NCBI GenBank assembly: GCA_963210315.1
Contig: OY723264.1
Coordinates: forward strand, 310,001-374,000
Length of the DNA: 64,000 bases
Origin: Rhynchopus euleeides
Taxonomy: Eukaryota > Euglenozoa > Diplonemea > Diplonemida > Diplonemidae
Direction of reading: 5' to 3'
Shown: piece by piece, positions 39,559 to 51,004 of the stretch
How positions within the stretch are numbered: the first letter of the stretch is position 1
How the letters are laid out: the number at the start of each line of letters is the position of its first letter
Translations under genes and position numbers: made by a program
The notes under the pieces: model-generated
The model's database searches: none
Seen by the model: the letters and a program-made list of their open reading frames with translations, nothing else
What the model was told of the DNA's origin: nothing

Positions 39559-41189
39559 CCCGCCCTGTTGGGCCTGCGCCCCACAGGGTGTTCTGCGCGA
39601 GTATGGTGGTGTGTGTGAATGTGGTGGGGGCACTACCAGCATAAAAGCCCTGGCTGGCGGGCGGTGCACATGGGCGGGGGCACTGAGCGTTTCTCGGGGA
39701 GTGGGCGATAGGGCTTCATCACCACCCTCTTGATTTCCGGCAAGCCTGTCTGAGAGAGGGGTCGGTTTTCACCGGAAAGAGCATCAGTTTCGCGCTCGAA
39801 CCCTCTGCAAGCCAACAATGTGCCGCCGTGCCGCGGAACGGCCTGACGCCTGGCTCTTCTCCACGGGGATTGGAAACCCCGAGACCGCTATTGTCTCATG
39901 CAAAAAAATCACACAAAAAGCGGGCACGGCACACCCGCTTTTCAGGTGTGAATCGGACCTCTCTACTCGAGCCTCCCGCCAGCCCCAGAGGACACCAACT
40001 GCAACCGTGAGTCGCAAGAGAGGTGCAGATGAACACAGCTGATGGAGATAGCAATAACTAGTTATAGCTATCCGGGGGCGGTCTGCTGTCGCACCAGTGG
40101 GCTGCCCCACCTCTGCACCCTCGGTTTTTAAGATGTTCACCACAGCGGAGAATGATCCCCTTCTCTGTGGCGATCGAGCCAAGCTGGACGAGGTTCGCCT
40201 TCGGGCGAAGGTCATGTGGGCGGACAAAAGGTGCCTGCTCCTGAGACTCATCAGCAACCTGTTTCTTCCTTCAAGCCCTCAAGACTCTTGGAGCGGCCTG
40301 ACTATTTAGTGTCTTTGTCGCAGCAAGGGGGCGATATATACCGCTTTTTTATTGATTTCACGTGTCAGTGTTTGACTTTTTCGCAACTTCATTTCTTCCT
40401 TTTCTCCCTCTCCAACCCCACCCGTGACACCACCAGGGTTTAGCTAGCCCTGGTCCGATTATCCCCGGTTCTTCGCTGAAGAGACGCGGCCGGGGGGAGG
40501 GGTACGAAGAGTACGCGTCGAAACCGGTGTCACGTCGTGTTGGGGAATCCTTCGGGAGTGCGATACTGAAGGGGAGGTGCTACTGCCCGTGCAGGGCGAC
40601 ACCGCCTTAAAACTTCATAACCACACACACACACACACCCCTTCCTCACAGCCTGCCGGGGAGTGTGAAGTGCCCCCCGACACACTCACCTACAACACCT
40701 CACTGTCCCGCTCTCTCTGGGGTTTGCCCGCCCCGCCTACATATGCTGATCTAACGCCTGCTCTAGTTACTCGGAATACATAGGGCACTCTGCACCACCT
40801 CGGCACCAACAAGACTATCTGCCCAGCCCATCTATCTATTGAAGGCTGCCTGCACTGCAGGTGGGCACTAGGGGGGGATGGGGGTGGGTGCGTCTGTGGG
40901 GGGGGGAAAAGAGTATAAGAGCCAAAGAGTCAAAGAGAGCCCCTGGCTGTTGTGTTGTGGCGGCACAGAATCGAAGACAAGCTGCTCTGCAGGGGAAAAA
41001 AACCAGCAACATGCCGCAGCGCTCCGGACGCGGTCACTGCTCGCTGTGGCAAAAATATGAACGGCTGTTTGGGAGGGGGTGGGGGAGAGGCAGAAAAAGG
41101 CTCAGAGGGGCGGTGGGGTGCGTGGGAGAAAGAGCACAGAAACCACAAAACATGTGGGACGGGGGTGAGGGGGTCGTGTGAGGCTTTCC
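39559..41189. other. Unassigned region
   Basis: No coding frame resembles a known protein. A GCGGGCACGGCACACCCGC hairpin with A/T edges lies at 39915-39943, and a CA microsatellite at about 40622-40638. Confidence 0.45.
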
Positions 41190-41191
41190 TG

Positions 41192-41377
41192 CACGGTGGA
41201 CTCCCACCCCCTGGAGCGGGGGTCTGGGCGACCCCCGCTAGCGGGGGTATGGACCCCCGCTAGCGGGAGTCTGCCCTGCTATTTTTGGTGCCCAGACGAC
41301 CCCCGCGAGCGGGGTCCAGACCCCCGATATTCCGATATCCCAAAAAGGTGCACCCTGACGTGTGGGAGTCCACCGTG
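41192..41377 (+). mobile_element. Small MITE with CACGGTG ends, copy 2
   Basis: The TIR is CACGGTGGACTCCCAC, flanked by TG on both sides. The interior contains several CCCGCTAGCGGG palindromes. It is closely related to 17697-17813. Confidence 0.75.
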
Positions 41378-43287
41378 TGCTGCTGGTGCAGGCAGGGGGG
41401 GGGGGGGGGGGGCAGTGTTGTTAGAAACCGAGTTTTAAACATTTTAAACATTTTAAACGTTTTAAACGTTTTAAAGTTTAAAACGCCGTTTTAAATTATT
41501 TAAAACGGGGTTTAAAACGGCAAAAAACCCTGCAAAATATAGGGGGAGACTTTTCGATTTTTTTTTCTGGAACCCAAAATTGGTCGTTTTGGGCCATCTG
41601 AGGCCATCTTCGGCAAAAAAAATCCAATTTTGAGGCTCCCTGGGGGTCCCAAATGGGTGAACAAATTCCCTGTGTGAAATAGCCTATTGCAGGCCTTTTG
41701 AGCATGATCAGGCAAACACAGCTGTGTGGCAGGGTTTTCTGCGAAAATTCGCCTCCTGGTGAAGTGGGCTACTTTTCACCCTCCATTCACCCTGGCCTCA
41801 ACCCGTTCCTCTGCTCACCCTGACGCAAGCTCATGCCCTCATCGTTGACAATCACCCAGAAAAGATTCAGGATGGTACAGTACAGACTCGGGTGCACGAA
41901 CGATCCAACGGTGGTGCCTGTTTGACTTGCTGGTGTATGGTTGATCATTGCTTGTTACGTACATTTCGCTTTCTCAGCGCCCCCGCCTTCACCGAAACCC
42001 GATGCCCAACACGAGCGGTGTGGCGCCCGTGGTACTGACCCCTTCGGACCTTAACTCCAGCGGTAGCCGCCGGTTTCTTCAAAGAAACTCATCGATGATG
42101 TCCCCCCAGAGTGCAGGTTCCTGCTGCCTACCCACGGTCATTAGGGTGCCGAGAGAATGGCTAGGTGATCAATAATTGACCCAAACACTAGCTTGGCAAC
42201 AGCCAGAGCAACCCCAGGTGGGGCGCAGCCGAGTGCTGCAACCATCGTTCTGACAGCAACAACATCACCTGGCTGTCTTGTTGAACACAGCCGTGATGAA
42301 GCTGGCTGCACTTCCTGTTTGGAGTTCATCGGGATCCGTTCTGCAAAAGTGAAAGTTGGAGGCAAAGAATAGATGACGAGGATGGTTACGCCTTTTGTAG
42401 GCTTCTCTCGATCAGAGAAGTCGGGCGTCCATAGGAGAGTAAAGGGAATACAGATATGCTCCTCTCAAAGAGGGGCAGGCCAAAGGTAGGCTCCAGGTGG
42501 CAACTAGAACTGTGCAACTTTTCCAGAAGGTGCTTCCAGGACTGTCGAAGGAGCTGGTGGAGTTCGCTGGGTCCATTGCCATCCCCATCATGGTGATCCG
42601 GCCTTCAACCTGCGACTTTGTATCATGGATTCAGCTCAAAAGGGTGCACATCGAGTGATGCAAGATGAAGATTCGACACTCCAGAAATATGCTGATGTCA
42701 AACTGCATTATTCCTGAGAACAACGGAGGGGGTGTGCCAACTGATGCCGGTGCGATTGATGCAACCCTCACCACAACGTCAGTGCCACCTATTTTCCACC
42801 AATAATGTGTCCGCTGTGACAGGAATGCAGGAATAATCACCCAGAATATGAGCTGGGGGGCCTCAGGGGGCATGGAAAAATTTTTTTGGCCGAAAAATTT
42901 TTTTTTGGTGTGAAAACACCACAGAAACGCCCTGTTTTAACCCCCGTTTTAAACTCCGTTTTAAATTAATTTAAAACGCGTTTTAATTCAGGGGATAAGA
43001 TAGGTCTGGTTTTCCGGTTTTCAAAACCAGGGTTTCCCGGTTCCCGGTTTTCTGGAAAAAAAAAAAAGGTCGGTCTCATTTTTGGCGGGTTTTTTTGTGA
43101 CTTTGGGACAGTAGAACAGTCAGAAAAAACGCCATAAAAAAATAGAAAGTGACCCCATCGTGATCCGCACAGAGCTCAAATAGTCCAAAGAAGGCAGAGA
43201 AGCGGAGAAGAAAAATGGACCTAGCGGGTGGCCCGGTGGGTGGTGATGCCCTCGTCATGCAGGTCTCTTCTGTTTTGAAGGTGCACA

Positions 43288-43467
43288 CATGGTGGACTCC
43301 AGCCACCCTAGCGAGTGTCTAAGAGGGGTCTAAGACTGCAGTCTGTACTGAAGACGGGAGTCTATTTTCCAGCTAATTTACGCTAAGACTCCCGCTGGTT
43401 GAGATTCATGGGAGACACACGGTGTACTCCAGCGGAGGTAGGGTAACCTCCGCTGGAGTTCACCGTG
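43288..43467. mobile_element. Degenerate CACGGTG-end MITE, copy 3
   Basis: The ends CATGGTGGACTCC and the complement of CACGGTGAACTCC face each other around sequence with ACTCCCGCT motifs. No clear flanking duplication. Confidence 0.45.
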
Positions 43468-43883
43468 TCGTCTGCCTCTGTGCAGCGTCACTCGGTGCCA
43501 TCGAATACATGGCGACAGCCCACCAACTCGAGACAGATCTGCTTGTCTGGAGGGCTGAGACGAGAACACGAACGAATTTCAAGCAGTCTTGAAGGTCGCC
43601 AAGCCTATTGGGGGCAACTAACAGATGAGATTTGTTTGTTGCCTGTCGTCACAGCTAGCCCATCTCCTCGATAACGGAATGTGTGCAGAGATCTCGTGGA
43701 CCCTTTGGCCATTCTGTCGTGCACCCACTCCACCCACAACGCACACCTGTCACGAGTGGTCGCTCCCCCGTCCTCCTCCACCCTGAAGGTTGAACCCTCA
43801 AGGACCAGTGATCTCCTGCTGGCCGGGCTGCGATCAGCGAAGCCTTCCTACTTACAAGCGAATCCAGACTGTAGGGAACAGAT

Positions 43884-43937
43884 GTTCACTACCGTGGCCT
43901 CCGGCGGCTGGGGGGCTCCGCCCCCCAGACCCCCCTG
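43884..43937 (+). repeat. GC-rich hairpin module
   Basis: It begins GTTCACTACCGTGGCCTCCG and contains the perfect palindrome CTGGGGGGCTCCGCCCCCCAG. Other copies: 48158-48211, a truncated one at 29231-29263, and four inverted ones near 59185-59236, 59354-59407, 61200-61251 and 61369-61422. Confidence 0.85.
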
Positions 43938-44369
43938 CGTAAAAAAATTACACCAGACCGGTTTTTTGGCCGAGAGTCCAAACTTTCAAAGCAGCTGCTG
44001 CGCCTGCCCCACCAAGCAGCCTCAGTACGACAGGACGCGCGCAGGCACCGGGCCCTCTCAGATTCTGGGAGGGTTTGCGCGGGTCGCGCGCGCCGAAGGC
44101 GCGCGCGAAAAATTTTCAAAACCAGAAAAACCGGAAAACGGCGCCAGAAAAAAAGTCTATCTTATACCCTGTTTAATTTAAAACATTTAAAACATTTAAA
44201 ACGTAAAGTTTTAAATGGGGGCTAACAACAATGGGGGGGGGGGTGCGGGGAAGAGGAAGAAGAAGATAAGGAGCGGGAGCTGCCCCCTTGTTCCTCAAGC
44301 CCGTATGAAGTGGCCTGCTGCCGAACGCTGCGCGGGCATCGTCCATCGCAATAAACCCTCTCTGCTGCC

Positions 44370-45333
44370 TCAGGGTGCCTCGGACAGCCCAGAGTCGCGC
44401 ACAGGGTCCCGCGACGTGACGTGTGACAGGAAGTCCTCCATCTCGCGGATCTGCTTGAACACAGTATCGACCGACATGTTCCCCGGTGCCGCATGATGGC
44501 GACCGGGATGCGCTGCAGGCGCCCCTGCAGGCGCAGCAGCGGCACCTGCCCGTGGGGACGTCAGGTCTCGGTAAGGCGCAGGCAGCCTGGGTGTTGTCGG
44601 CTGCGACCCACGCAGTGCATATGACACCCCGAGGCGGGGCGACACGGGTGCTGATCCGCCGCCACCGCTGGTCGGGGTCCTGTCGGTGGTGTGTGTGGCA
44701 TGCTGGGCACAACCATGCGCGTGAGCTGTGCACGCTACCCACCCTCCACACCACACCACCCACCCCCACCCACTTCCGATGACGCGCAAAGCGATGCCAT
44801 ACCCACCGCGCCAGTCCTCCGGCATCGACACCGCCGCATCGGCTGACGGCGCAGGGCGCGGCAGCGACACTGTTTCCCGTGCCGCTGCATCTGCAGGCAT
44901 CCCACGCTCTCGCAACAGCTCCTTGAGCCGCGACTCGTAGCTGCGCGGCGTGGGGCGGTAGGGATGGGTGCCGCAAGCGTATCACGTCATACCTAAATCG
45001 CGAGTTTTCCTCACGCAGCCTGTCCCGCAGGCGCTCTGACAGTGTGCTGGGCTGATGTGCATCGGCGGAAGCGCGTGGCTCCGCCCGATGGGTGCCTGCC
45101 TGATGCGGGGTTGTGCCTGCACAGCTGGGTTGCGGCGGTGGCTGTGCCTGTGCCTGTGCCTGTGGCTGTGGCTGTGGCTCGTGTCGTGGCGGCGCACTGC
45201 CGTATCTCTCACGCAGGCTCTTCTCGATGCTGTCCAGTGAGCTCTGCCGCGGCTGCTGCGGCTCGCCACGCCCCGCCGTGGGTGTTGTGGCAGCCTGGGG
45301 TGGGTAGTATACGCTGCTGCGTTGGTAGCTCAT
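44370..45333 (-). CDS. Unknown protein, three exons, 262 aa
   Basis: I recognise no family. Exon 1 is 45333-44993, exon 2 is 44940-44803 and exon 3 is 44679-44370. Intron 1 (44992-44941, 52 bp) and intron 2 (44802-44680, 123 bp) both start GTATG and end CAG, both in phase 2. The joined frame is open throughout. The product has a Gln/Pro/Ala-rich N-terminal half with a QPQAQAQAQ run, charged helices (LSERLRDRLREENSRF and SYESRLKELLRERG) and a C-terminal amphipathic segment (TVFKQIREMEDFLSHV). Without splicing the first frame runs into translated repeat sequence. The gene model is inferred from splice signals and frame continuity only. The next gene upstream starts about 220 bp from it on the same strand. 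Confidence 0.6.
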
Positions 45334-45551
45334 GTCGGCATGGTCCGCATCTCTCGGCTTCCTGTGACATCGTGGTGTGGGTGTGTGGGTGAAGCCTCCA
45401 GGAGAGGGGGTCTTCAGTCAGTATGAACAAGTCCGTTTGCGCCCTGGGGGCCTGTGGGGGTGTTGGGAGAACACCCACAACACCCGCCCCCTCCTCTCCT
45501 GAGACCCGGTGAGACTCGGTAGCATTCGTGTGGGTGCCGCGAGAGACCAAA

Positions 45552-47639
45552 CTACGATTGTCCCCACCCCGCCCTCGGTGATGATGCATACACAGAAGGC
45601 GACATGACACCCGTCCGCACCGCAGGCCCTGGCCCACCCCGGCTGTCCGCCCAGGCCGCAGCACGCGGGGTCGTCACGCTGGGCACAGCCGGCACCCCCC
45701 CGCCGTGCCCCCCCGCCACCGTCGACACACCCCCGCACACCCCTGAGGTGTTGGCAGCAGAAGCACCGCGGTCCCATGCGGGGCCACCACCACCGCCAGT
45801 GCTACCCTCGCGGCACACAGGAGCCGACGTGAAATACGCCCCCAGCCCAGCGCCGTGGGGCAGGCCTGCAGGCACTGCGCTGCTGGGCGTCGGGACGGAC
45901 CGGGCCACGCTGCACAGCCCTTCGTAGGGTGAGGGGGAAGCCGACGGTGCGGGTATGACACGCGACACGGCACGCTGCCGGACGAAGTGGTCATATGAGA
46001 CAGCGCCAGACAAGGCCTGGTGAAACGCACCGGCAACCGCCGAGGCATGCAGCACGAACGTGCCCCCAAGCCCCGCCAGGTGGTCCGTGCTGCGCTGCGA
46101 CAGCTGCGCCAGGGTGCCGCACAGCACACTCGCCTCCGCCTGCTGCGCACACGCGGAGTTCCACGCGTCCTTCGCAGCCTTCTGCTTCTCCTCTATCGCC
46201 GCCTCCCGCTCCGCCAGGTCGGCATACTCAAACAGCAGCCTCTCGCGGTTGTTGTAATACTCCCGCCCCTGCGCCGACAGCTGCTCCTCCGCCTCCACCA
46301 GGCCACGCTCCTTCGATGCGAGGTTGTGCTCCAACGCCTCCAGCCGCACCACGTCGGCCGCCAGCACGCTCTCCTTTGCCGCAAGGTCTGTTGCGTGCAG
46401 GGTGGCTGCATGGGTCGCCGCCTCCCGCTGCGCAACAGCCTCCTCACGCGCCTTCAGATCCTCCGTCCGGAAGAACAGCGCGGTGCTCATCGTATCCGCC
46501 TCCGCCTGCCGCACGGTGCCCTCCAGGAAAGCCATCTCGCTGCGCCTCTTCTCCAGCTCCGTGTCGAGCCTCTCCAACGCAGTGGTCTTCGCCTGCAGCG
46601 TATCATCGCACACCTTCAGCTCGTGCTGCACCTTCTCGATGCGCTCCTGCGACAGGGCGTGCTGCCGGAACTCCTCCTCCTTCTGCTTCAGCGCCTTCGC
46701 CGTCTGCAGCGCATCGTCAGACTGCTGCTGCGCGGTGCGCTGCCACATCTGGGCAGAGGAGTCCAACCACACCTGCCGCTTCATCGCCAGGCTGTCCGAC
46801 AGCAGCACCTTATTCATCTCAAGACACGCGCTATACCCACGCTCGATATGCGCCAGCCGCAACATACGCGACTCCGCCTCAAACATCGCCCTCTCCCTCT
46901 CAAAGGCAGCCACCCTCCTGTGCAGATCCTCTGCCGACACGCCTGTCAACGCCTTCAGCCCTGACGTTGCGAATGCCGCGGGGACCTGCAGCTCGAGGGG
47001 TTGCATGTGGTGGTGATGCCGCTGCTTGGCCGCCGCCGGCAGCGCCGCCCCACCCTGCGCCAGGCTCTCCAAAGGCCCTATCGCCGACAGCTCCAGAGGG
47101 GTCAGCGGGGAGCGCGGCGTGGCGGGCTGGGCATCCTGCTTGGCAGCAGAGCCCTGGCTCAGCAGGCCTGCAGATGCGGGCGGCTGTGCCCCCCCCGGCT
47201 GTGCCGACGCGTCGGAGCAGAGCGGCGCTGTTGCAGGGGAGGAGGAGGAGGCGGCTGACGACGAGGATGAAGGCATCATGAGTGAGACGGATGGGGTGTG
47301 CGCCGTCTTCGCCAGGAGGGTGTCGAGGCGTGCCTTGTTGCGGACCAGCGCATCCTCCCACCCGGAGGCGGAGGCGGTGTGGCGTGGGGGCGGCATGTCG
47401 CCGTCGGCGCTGGTTGCGCCGCCCGACTCGCATGTCGCCATGGAGACCGCAGAGACGAGGGGGCCGCAGACACCTCCCCCGCCCCCCAACCCGGTGCTGT
47501 CGTTCAGCGAAGCCACCGACAGCATCGCATCGTCGCGCAGGGTGTGCCGCCCATCGGGGCTGCCCTCCCTCAGCGCCACCGGCGTCCCCACAGCACCCTC
47601 ACCCTCCAGCTGCTGGTGGTATGACAGCGCCGGGTCCAT
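45552..47639 (-). CDS. Large coiled-coil protein of unknown function, 695 aa
   Basis: From the ATG at 47639 (MDPALSYHQQLEG) the N-terminal third is low-complexity Ser/Ala/Gly/Pro-rich. A long uninterrupted Glu/Ala/Leu/Arg-rich region (about residues 220-520) follows with heptad-like patterning, containing strings such as KTTALERLDTELEKRR and LAEREAAIEEKQKAAK. The C-terminal part is Gly/Ser/Pro-rich. It resembles flagellar, centrosomal or fibre-forming structural proteins in general, not a particular family. It shares this architecture with the gene at 2142-4079. The last residues might lie in a further exon, since the tail is low complexity. Confidence 0.7.
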   Translation of the reverse strand: MDPALSYHQQLEGEGAVGTPVALREGSPDGRHTLRDDAMLSVASLNDSTGLGGGGGVCGPLVSAVSMATCESGGATSADGDMPPPRHTASASGWEDALVRNKARLDTLLAKTAHTPSVSLMMPSSSSSAASSSSPATAPLCSDASAQPGGAQPPASAGLLSQGSAAKQDAQPATPRSPLTPLELSAIGPLESLAQGGAALPAAAKQRHHHHMQPLELQVPAAFATSGLKALTGVSAEDLHRRVAAFERERAMFEAESRMLRLAHIERGYSACLEMNKVLLSDSLAMKRQVWLDSSAQMWQRTAQQQSDDALQTAKALKQKEEEFRQHALSQERIEKVQHELKVCDDTLQAKTTALERLDTELEKRRSEMAFLEGTVRQAEADTMSTALFFRTEDLKAREEAVAQREAATHAATLHATDLAAKESVLAADVVRLEALEHNLASKERGLVEAEEQLSAQGREYYNNRERLLFEYADLAEREAAIEEKQKAAKDAWNSACAQQAEASVLCGTLAQLSQRSTDHLAGLGGTFVLHASAVAGAFHQALSGAVSYDHFVRQRAVSRVIPAPSASPSPYEGLCSVARSVPTPSSAVPAGLPHGAGLGAYFTSAPVCREGSTGGGGGPAWDRGASAANTSGVCGGVSTVAGGHGGGVPAVPSVTTPRAAAWADSRGGPGPAVRTGVMSPSVYASSPRAGWGQS

Positions 47640-48643
47640 GCGGGGCGACCTGGGGGGTGGTGGGGCGGGACCTGTTCACCCCTGTCCCTCGTCCCCCCCG
47701 TTTACCGCCACCGCGCCTTCTCAGGCCTGGTGGGTGTGGCGCGGATTCGTCCGGCCCCTGTGGTGGAGGGGGTGGTGGGGTGAAATAGTCTGGGGAACCG
47801 GGGTGGGGGGGGGGGGGGGGGGGAGTGAAGCAGGCTGTGTGCAGCCAGAGCGGAGGGGGGCACATCAAGAGTGGGGGGGTGATGCGAAGTATATCAGTGT
47901 TTAAGATACTGTTATGAAAAACGGGGCTTAGCCCCGGTTTTTGAGATTTTGCCCCGAAAAACCGGGGGTGCCTCTTTTTTTTTTTCCACCGGGATTTTCC
48001 TGAGATTCTGTCCGGGTACTATTCCAGGGTACTTTTTGGCCAGAGGAGGCCGGGGCCAAGAGCGCAGTGCCCGCCCCAGGCGTTAGCCCGACGAACCTGT
48101 TGAGCACAAGGTGCACGTTGACTACATGCGGCGTGCGACGATGGAGCAGAATCAGCTGTTCACTACCGTGGCCTCCGGCGGCTGGGGGGCTCCGCCCCCC
48201 AGACCCCCCTGTGGCCTGTGCATGTCCAGAACCAAGTCTGCAAGGGCAACCTGCGGTGCTTTCAACACCACCATGCTCTCAAGAACGCCTTCCTCATCGA
48301 CTGGCTCCTTCGCGTTGACGCCAAGAAGGAGCGCGCTCCTCTCGGACCTGGCAGCGGCGGCGAAGTCAGTCACCCGCAGAGGAGCCACCCTGCCCATCCC
48401 AGTTGAGTGGCGTGGGGTGGGGTGTTGTGGGAAGGGAAAGCCCTTCCCACTCCATTTGGGGAAATGGCCGAAATTTTACCCCCGATTACCCCCGGTTTTC
48501 GGCGCGCAGCCCGGAACCCTATCTTTTACCCTGAAGTATATGGGGCGATCACCTTTTTTTTTGAAACTATATTGTGGCTCCTCACCCCACCTCGCACACC
48601 ACCGACCCGCCACCACAACCTGTGCAGCAGCTCCCCCCCCCCC
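47640..48643. other. Intergenic region, 5' flank of the large coiled-coil gene
   Basis: No gene recognised. A G-tract lies near 47810-47823 and a hairpin-like GGGGCTTAGCCCC at about 47922. The GC hairpin module occupies 48158-48211. A C-tract precedes the TA at 48644. Confidence 0.5.
48158..48211 (+). repeat. GC-rich hairpin module
   Basis: Same module as at 43884-43937, essentially identical over its length and in the same orientation. Confidence 0.85.
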
Positions 48644-48645
48644 TA

Positions 48646-49814
48646 GGCATACTTGTACCCCCATATGGGGAAGGCCAAAAATATGGGGAAAATATGGGGG
48701 GAATATGGGGGGTTTTTCAAGTCCTGTTCCCCCATATTTCCCCCATATGGGGGATATATGGGGGAAAACCCAGGGGTTCCTCAGGTGGAAGCAGTCAGCA
48801 AACAGTTCTCTTCGTTCTGCTTTTCACAGGGTGTGAAGTCAGCCACTGACAGGGGACGTCTAGCACCTTGCAGAGCCATCTCACCTCGTCGCTTTCTGCA
48901 GAGAGGAAACGCCCGGCTGAAGTGCTCGAGTCAGACCACAAAAGGTGCTGTGAGAGTGCCGACCGCCACTTTCTTCAAGTCTGAGTAGCGGTCATCAGAG
49001 CATGCTGTCCAGTAGTCCTGTCTTTGCTGGCAGAACAGTTGCGTCCTGCAGCCAGTCCTTGTACTGGCCTTCACAGGTCTCATTCCACCCGGCAGATGCA
49101 GCTTGAACATGTCAAGCTGCCTGGTGACGAGCGTCGACTCCGACTTTTCGGCGCTCGGAGCGGTCAAAAGCGGCGGAAGCGCCTGACACCAGAATGCACT
49201 GCTTGTGAATTCCCTTGTCTAATTAAGGACCTCAGGGGGCAGTTCGCAATCGCAAACACACCAGAGGAGGAGGACAGCGAGTGTGAGAGTGAGGACTTAA
49301 AAACACAAGAGTGTGTGTTGTGAGGAGCTGTTAACCCTGAACGCGCTATGTGTGTCTGTGCGTATGTGTCCACCACCGCTGCCGCTGTCACTGCGGTGCC
49401 CCGCCAAACCGGGAAGCGTTCGCTCTCCGCTGCCGCTGTATCGGCGCAGGAGAGGAACAGGAGGTCGGTGCGACCCACCTGGGGGATCTTCCAGGGGGGG
49501 CCAGACCTGGCCACACCTGAACGAGCGCGCACCTCCCCAGGATCGGACTCCTGGAGGATCCCCAACAAGGCATGAGGCCGGTTTCGACGCGCACTTCGTG
49601 TGTGTCTGTGCCTGAGTGGTTTGATGTTCTCCCGTTGCAGCAGGAATACCCCCATATCCCCCATATGGGCCCCATATTTCCCCCATATTCCCCCATATTT
49701 TACCGGGTTTTCCCCATATTTTCAGCCTTTTTCCCCATATGGGGGCGGGGTTTTGAGACCCCCCATATTTCCCCCAGATTTAGGGGGTTCCCCATATGGG
49801 GGGACAAGTATGCC
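48646..49814. mobile_element. TA-flanked TIR element (GGCATACTTG ends), uninterrupted copy
   Basis: This 1169-bp copy matches the element at 10091-15816 minus its retroelement insertion. The TIR begins GGCATACTTGT, with TA at 48644-48645 and 49815-49816. The site corresponding to the retroelement junction reads CATATTTTACCGGGTTTT near 49693. A plus-strand frame with a TPECTACEFPC string is present in both copies but broken; no known domain. Confidence 0.88.
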
Positions 49815-49816
49815 TA

Positions 49817-50968
49817 GGGGGGGCCATATGTGTGTGAGAAAGTGCCATTTTTCAGGTTGGCAAAAAATCGAACTTCTGGGTCAAAAAAACCACACAAAGT
49901 GCCCCAGACCACTCCGGAAACGGGTTATCGGTCGGTTTTGACCCCTTTTGACACCCGGAGAGGGTCAGAATCACGATGTCGAAAAAAGTGCCCACCGGTG
50001 GTACCTGTGGGCATTTCTGCTGAGGCCCCAAATCGGAGTCTCCATATTTTCTACCCCGGAAACGCCTCGGATTGGTGTGTGTGCATTTGGAGGATGAAGA
50101 AACGGGTGGAGGGGTGTATTGAGACCCCACTGTGAGCTCAATGATGTCATTTTCTTCAAGTCTGGCGTGAGGGCGATGTTGTCATCCTCAGCCAGCTCTG
50201 GCAACCCCCTAACTTCATCCGCTTCAGTGAACTGCGTCAGGCAGCCAATGAAGTTTAACCGTCCGCCACGATCCCTCGGCACGTGGAATACGGACATGGC
50301 TACAGTCCTCGAGTTCAGCATCCGTTGGGATTAAAGAACCACCAGCCATCATGAGACTTTTTGCACTGTGCTTACACTGCACCAGCTGGGCAGTACGGCT
50401 CAGGTTTGCAGTTGGGGCATGATCAAGTACTTGTGACGCTGTCCCGTGGCATCCTTCCACAAAATCGTTACTTCCCGGCAGTACTGCAACTTCCTCGGGA
50501 AACTCGTCGAATGCGGACTCGTCCTTCTCAAGAGAGAGAGAACGATATCCATCTTGGATGGCATGGCGGTGGCCACCGGTGGGCACCAGTTTGCTGCATT
50601 CCTTGCTGTTGCTGAACCACTTCATTCTCGGACCGTTGGCCATCCACAGCGGTATTTTCGAGTTTGGCTGCACTGTCTGATGACTGGCTTCTCGGAATCG
50701 TCCCTCCCAGGGTTACTGGGTGATTGATACTCATGTGTTGTGGTGGTGGGCAAATAGAAGGGGTGGGCAGGTACCACCGGTGGGCACTATTTTCGCCATC
50801 GTGATTCTGGGGCAATGGGGGCTCCAAAAATGGTCAAAACCGCCGGAAAACCAGTTTCCGGAGTGGTTTGGAGAGGGTTTTGGGGTCAGAACCACCTAGA
50901 AGGTCGATTTTTTGCAAAACCAAAATTTTCGGTTTTCTCACGCTTTTAAACGGACATATGGCCCCCCC
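49817..50968. mobile_element. TA-flanked TIR element with GGGGGGGCCATATG ends
   Basis: The TIR begins GGGGGGGCCATATG at both ends, with more distant matches (GTGAGAAA, GCAAAAAATCGA, CCACTCCGGAAAC) extending inward about 100 bp. TA lies at 49815-49816, shared with the previous element, and at 50969-50970. The interior (50100-50700) has a minus-strand coding-like stretch without recognised domains. The element ends 36 bp from the stop codon of the pentatricopeptide-like gene. Confidence 0.8.
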
Positions 50969-51004
50969 TACCCCCCCCCCCCACACACACCCTCCCCTCC
51001 CCGA

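Larger units (their letters stand above)
41425..44220. mobile_element. Composite repeat region bounded by TTTAAA-rich inverted repeats
   Basis: TTTTAAA-iterated blocks lie at 41430-41520, 42930-42990 and 44168-44218. The middle and right blocks, with their inner neighbours (GATAAGATAG and CCGGTTTTC strings), are inverted relative to each other, suggesting one element at about 42932-44218 and a second at about 41425-42930. A coding-looking island at about 42520-42790 (LPGLSKELVEFAGSIAIPIM in one frame) is broken by stops and is not assigned. A degraded satellite unit lies near 43145-43260. Confidence 0.5.

Noticed and set aside
39785..39850. Possible tRNA on the minus strand with GGTTCGAGC
   Set aside because: Only a B-box-like string is present. 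No A-box at the right distance and no acceptor stem.
39915..39943. Rho-independent-type terminator or histone stem-loop
   Set aside because: A GC hairpin with A/T edges is present, but the host is eukaryotic, there is no adjacent gene end, and the sequence does not fit the histone stem-loop.
42520..42790. Possible gene encoding LPGLSKELVEFAG
   Set aside because: One frame looks protein-like for about 45 codons but is closed by stops on both sides with no credible splice sites; left as part of the composite repeat.
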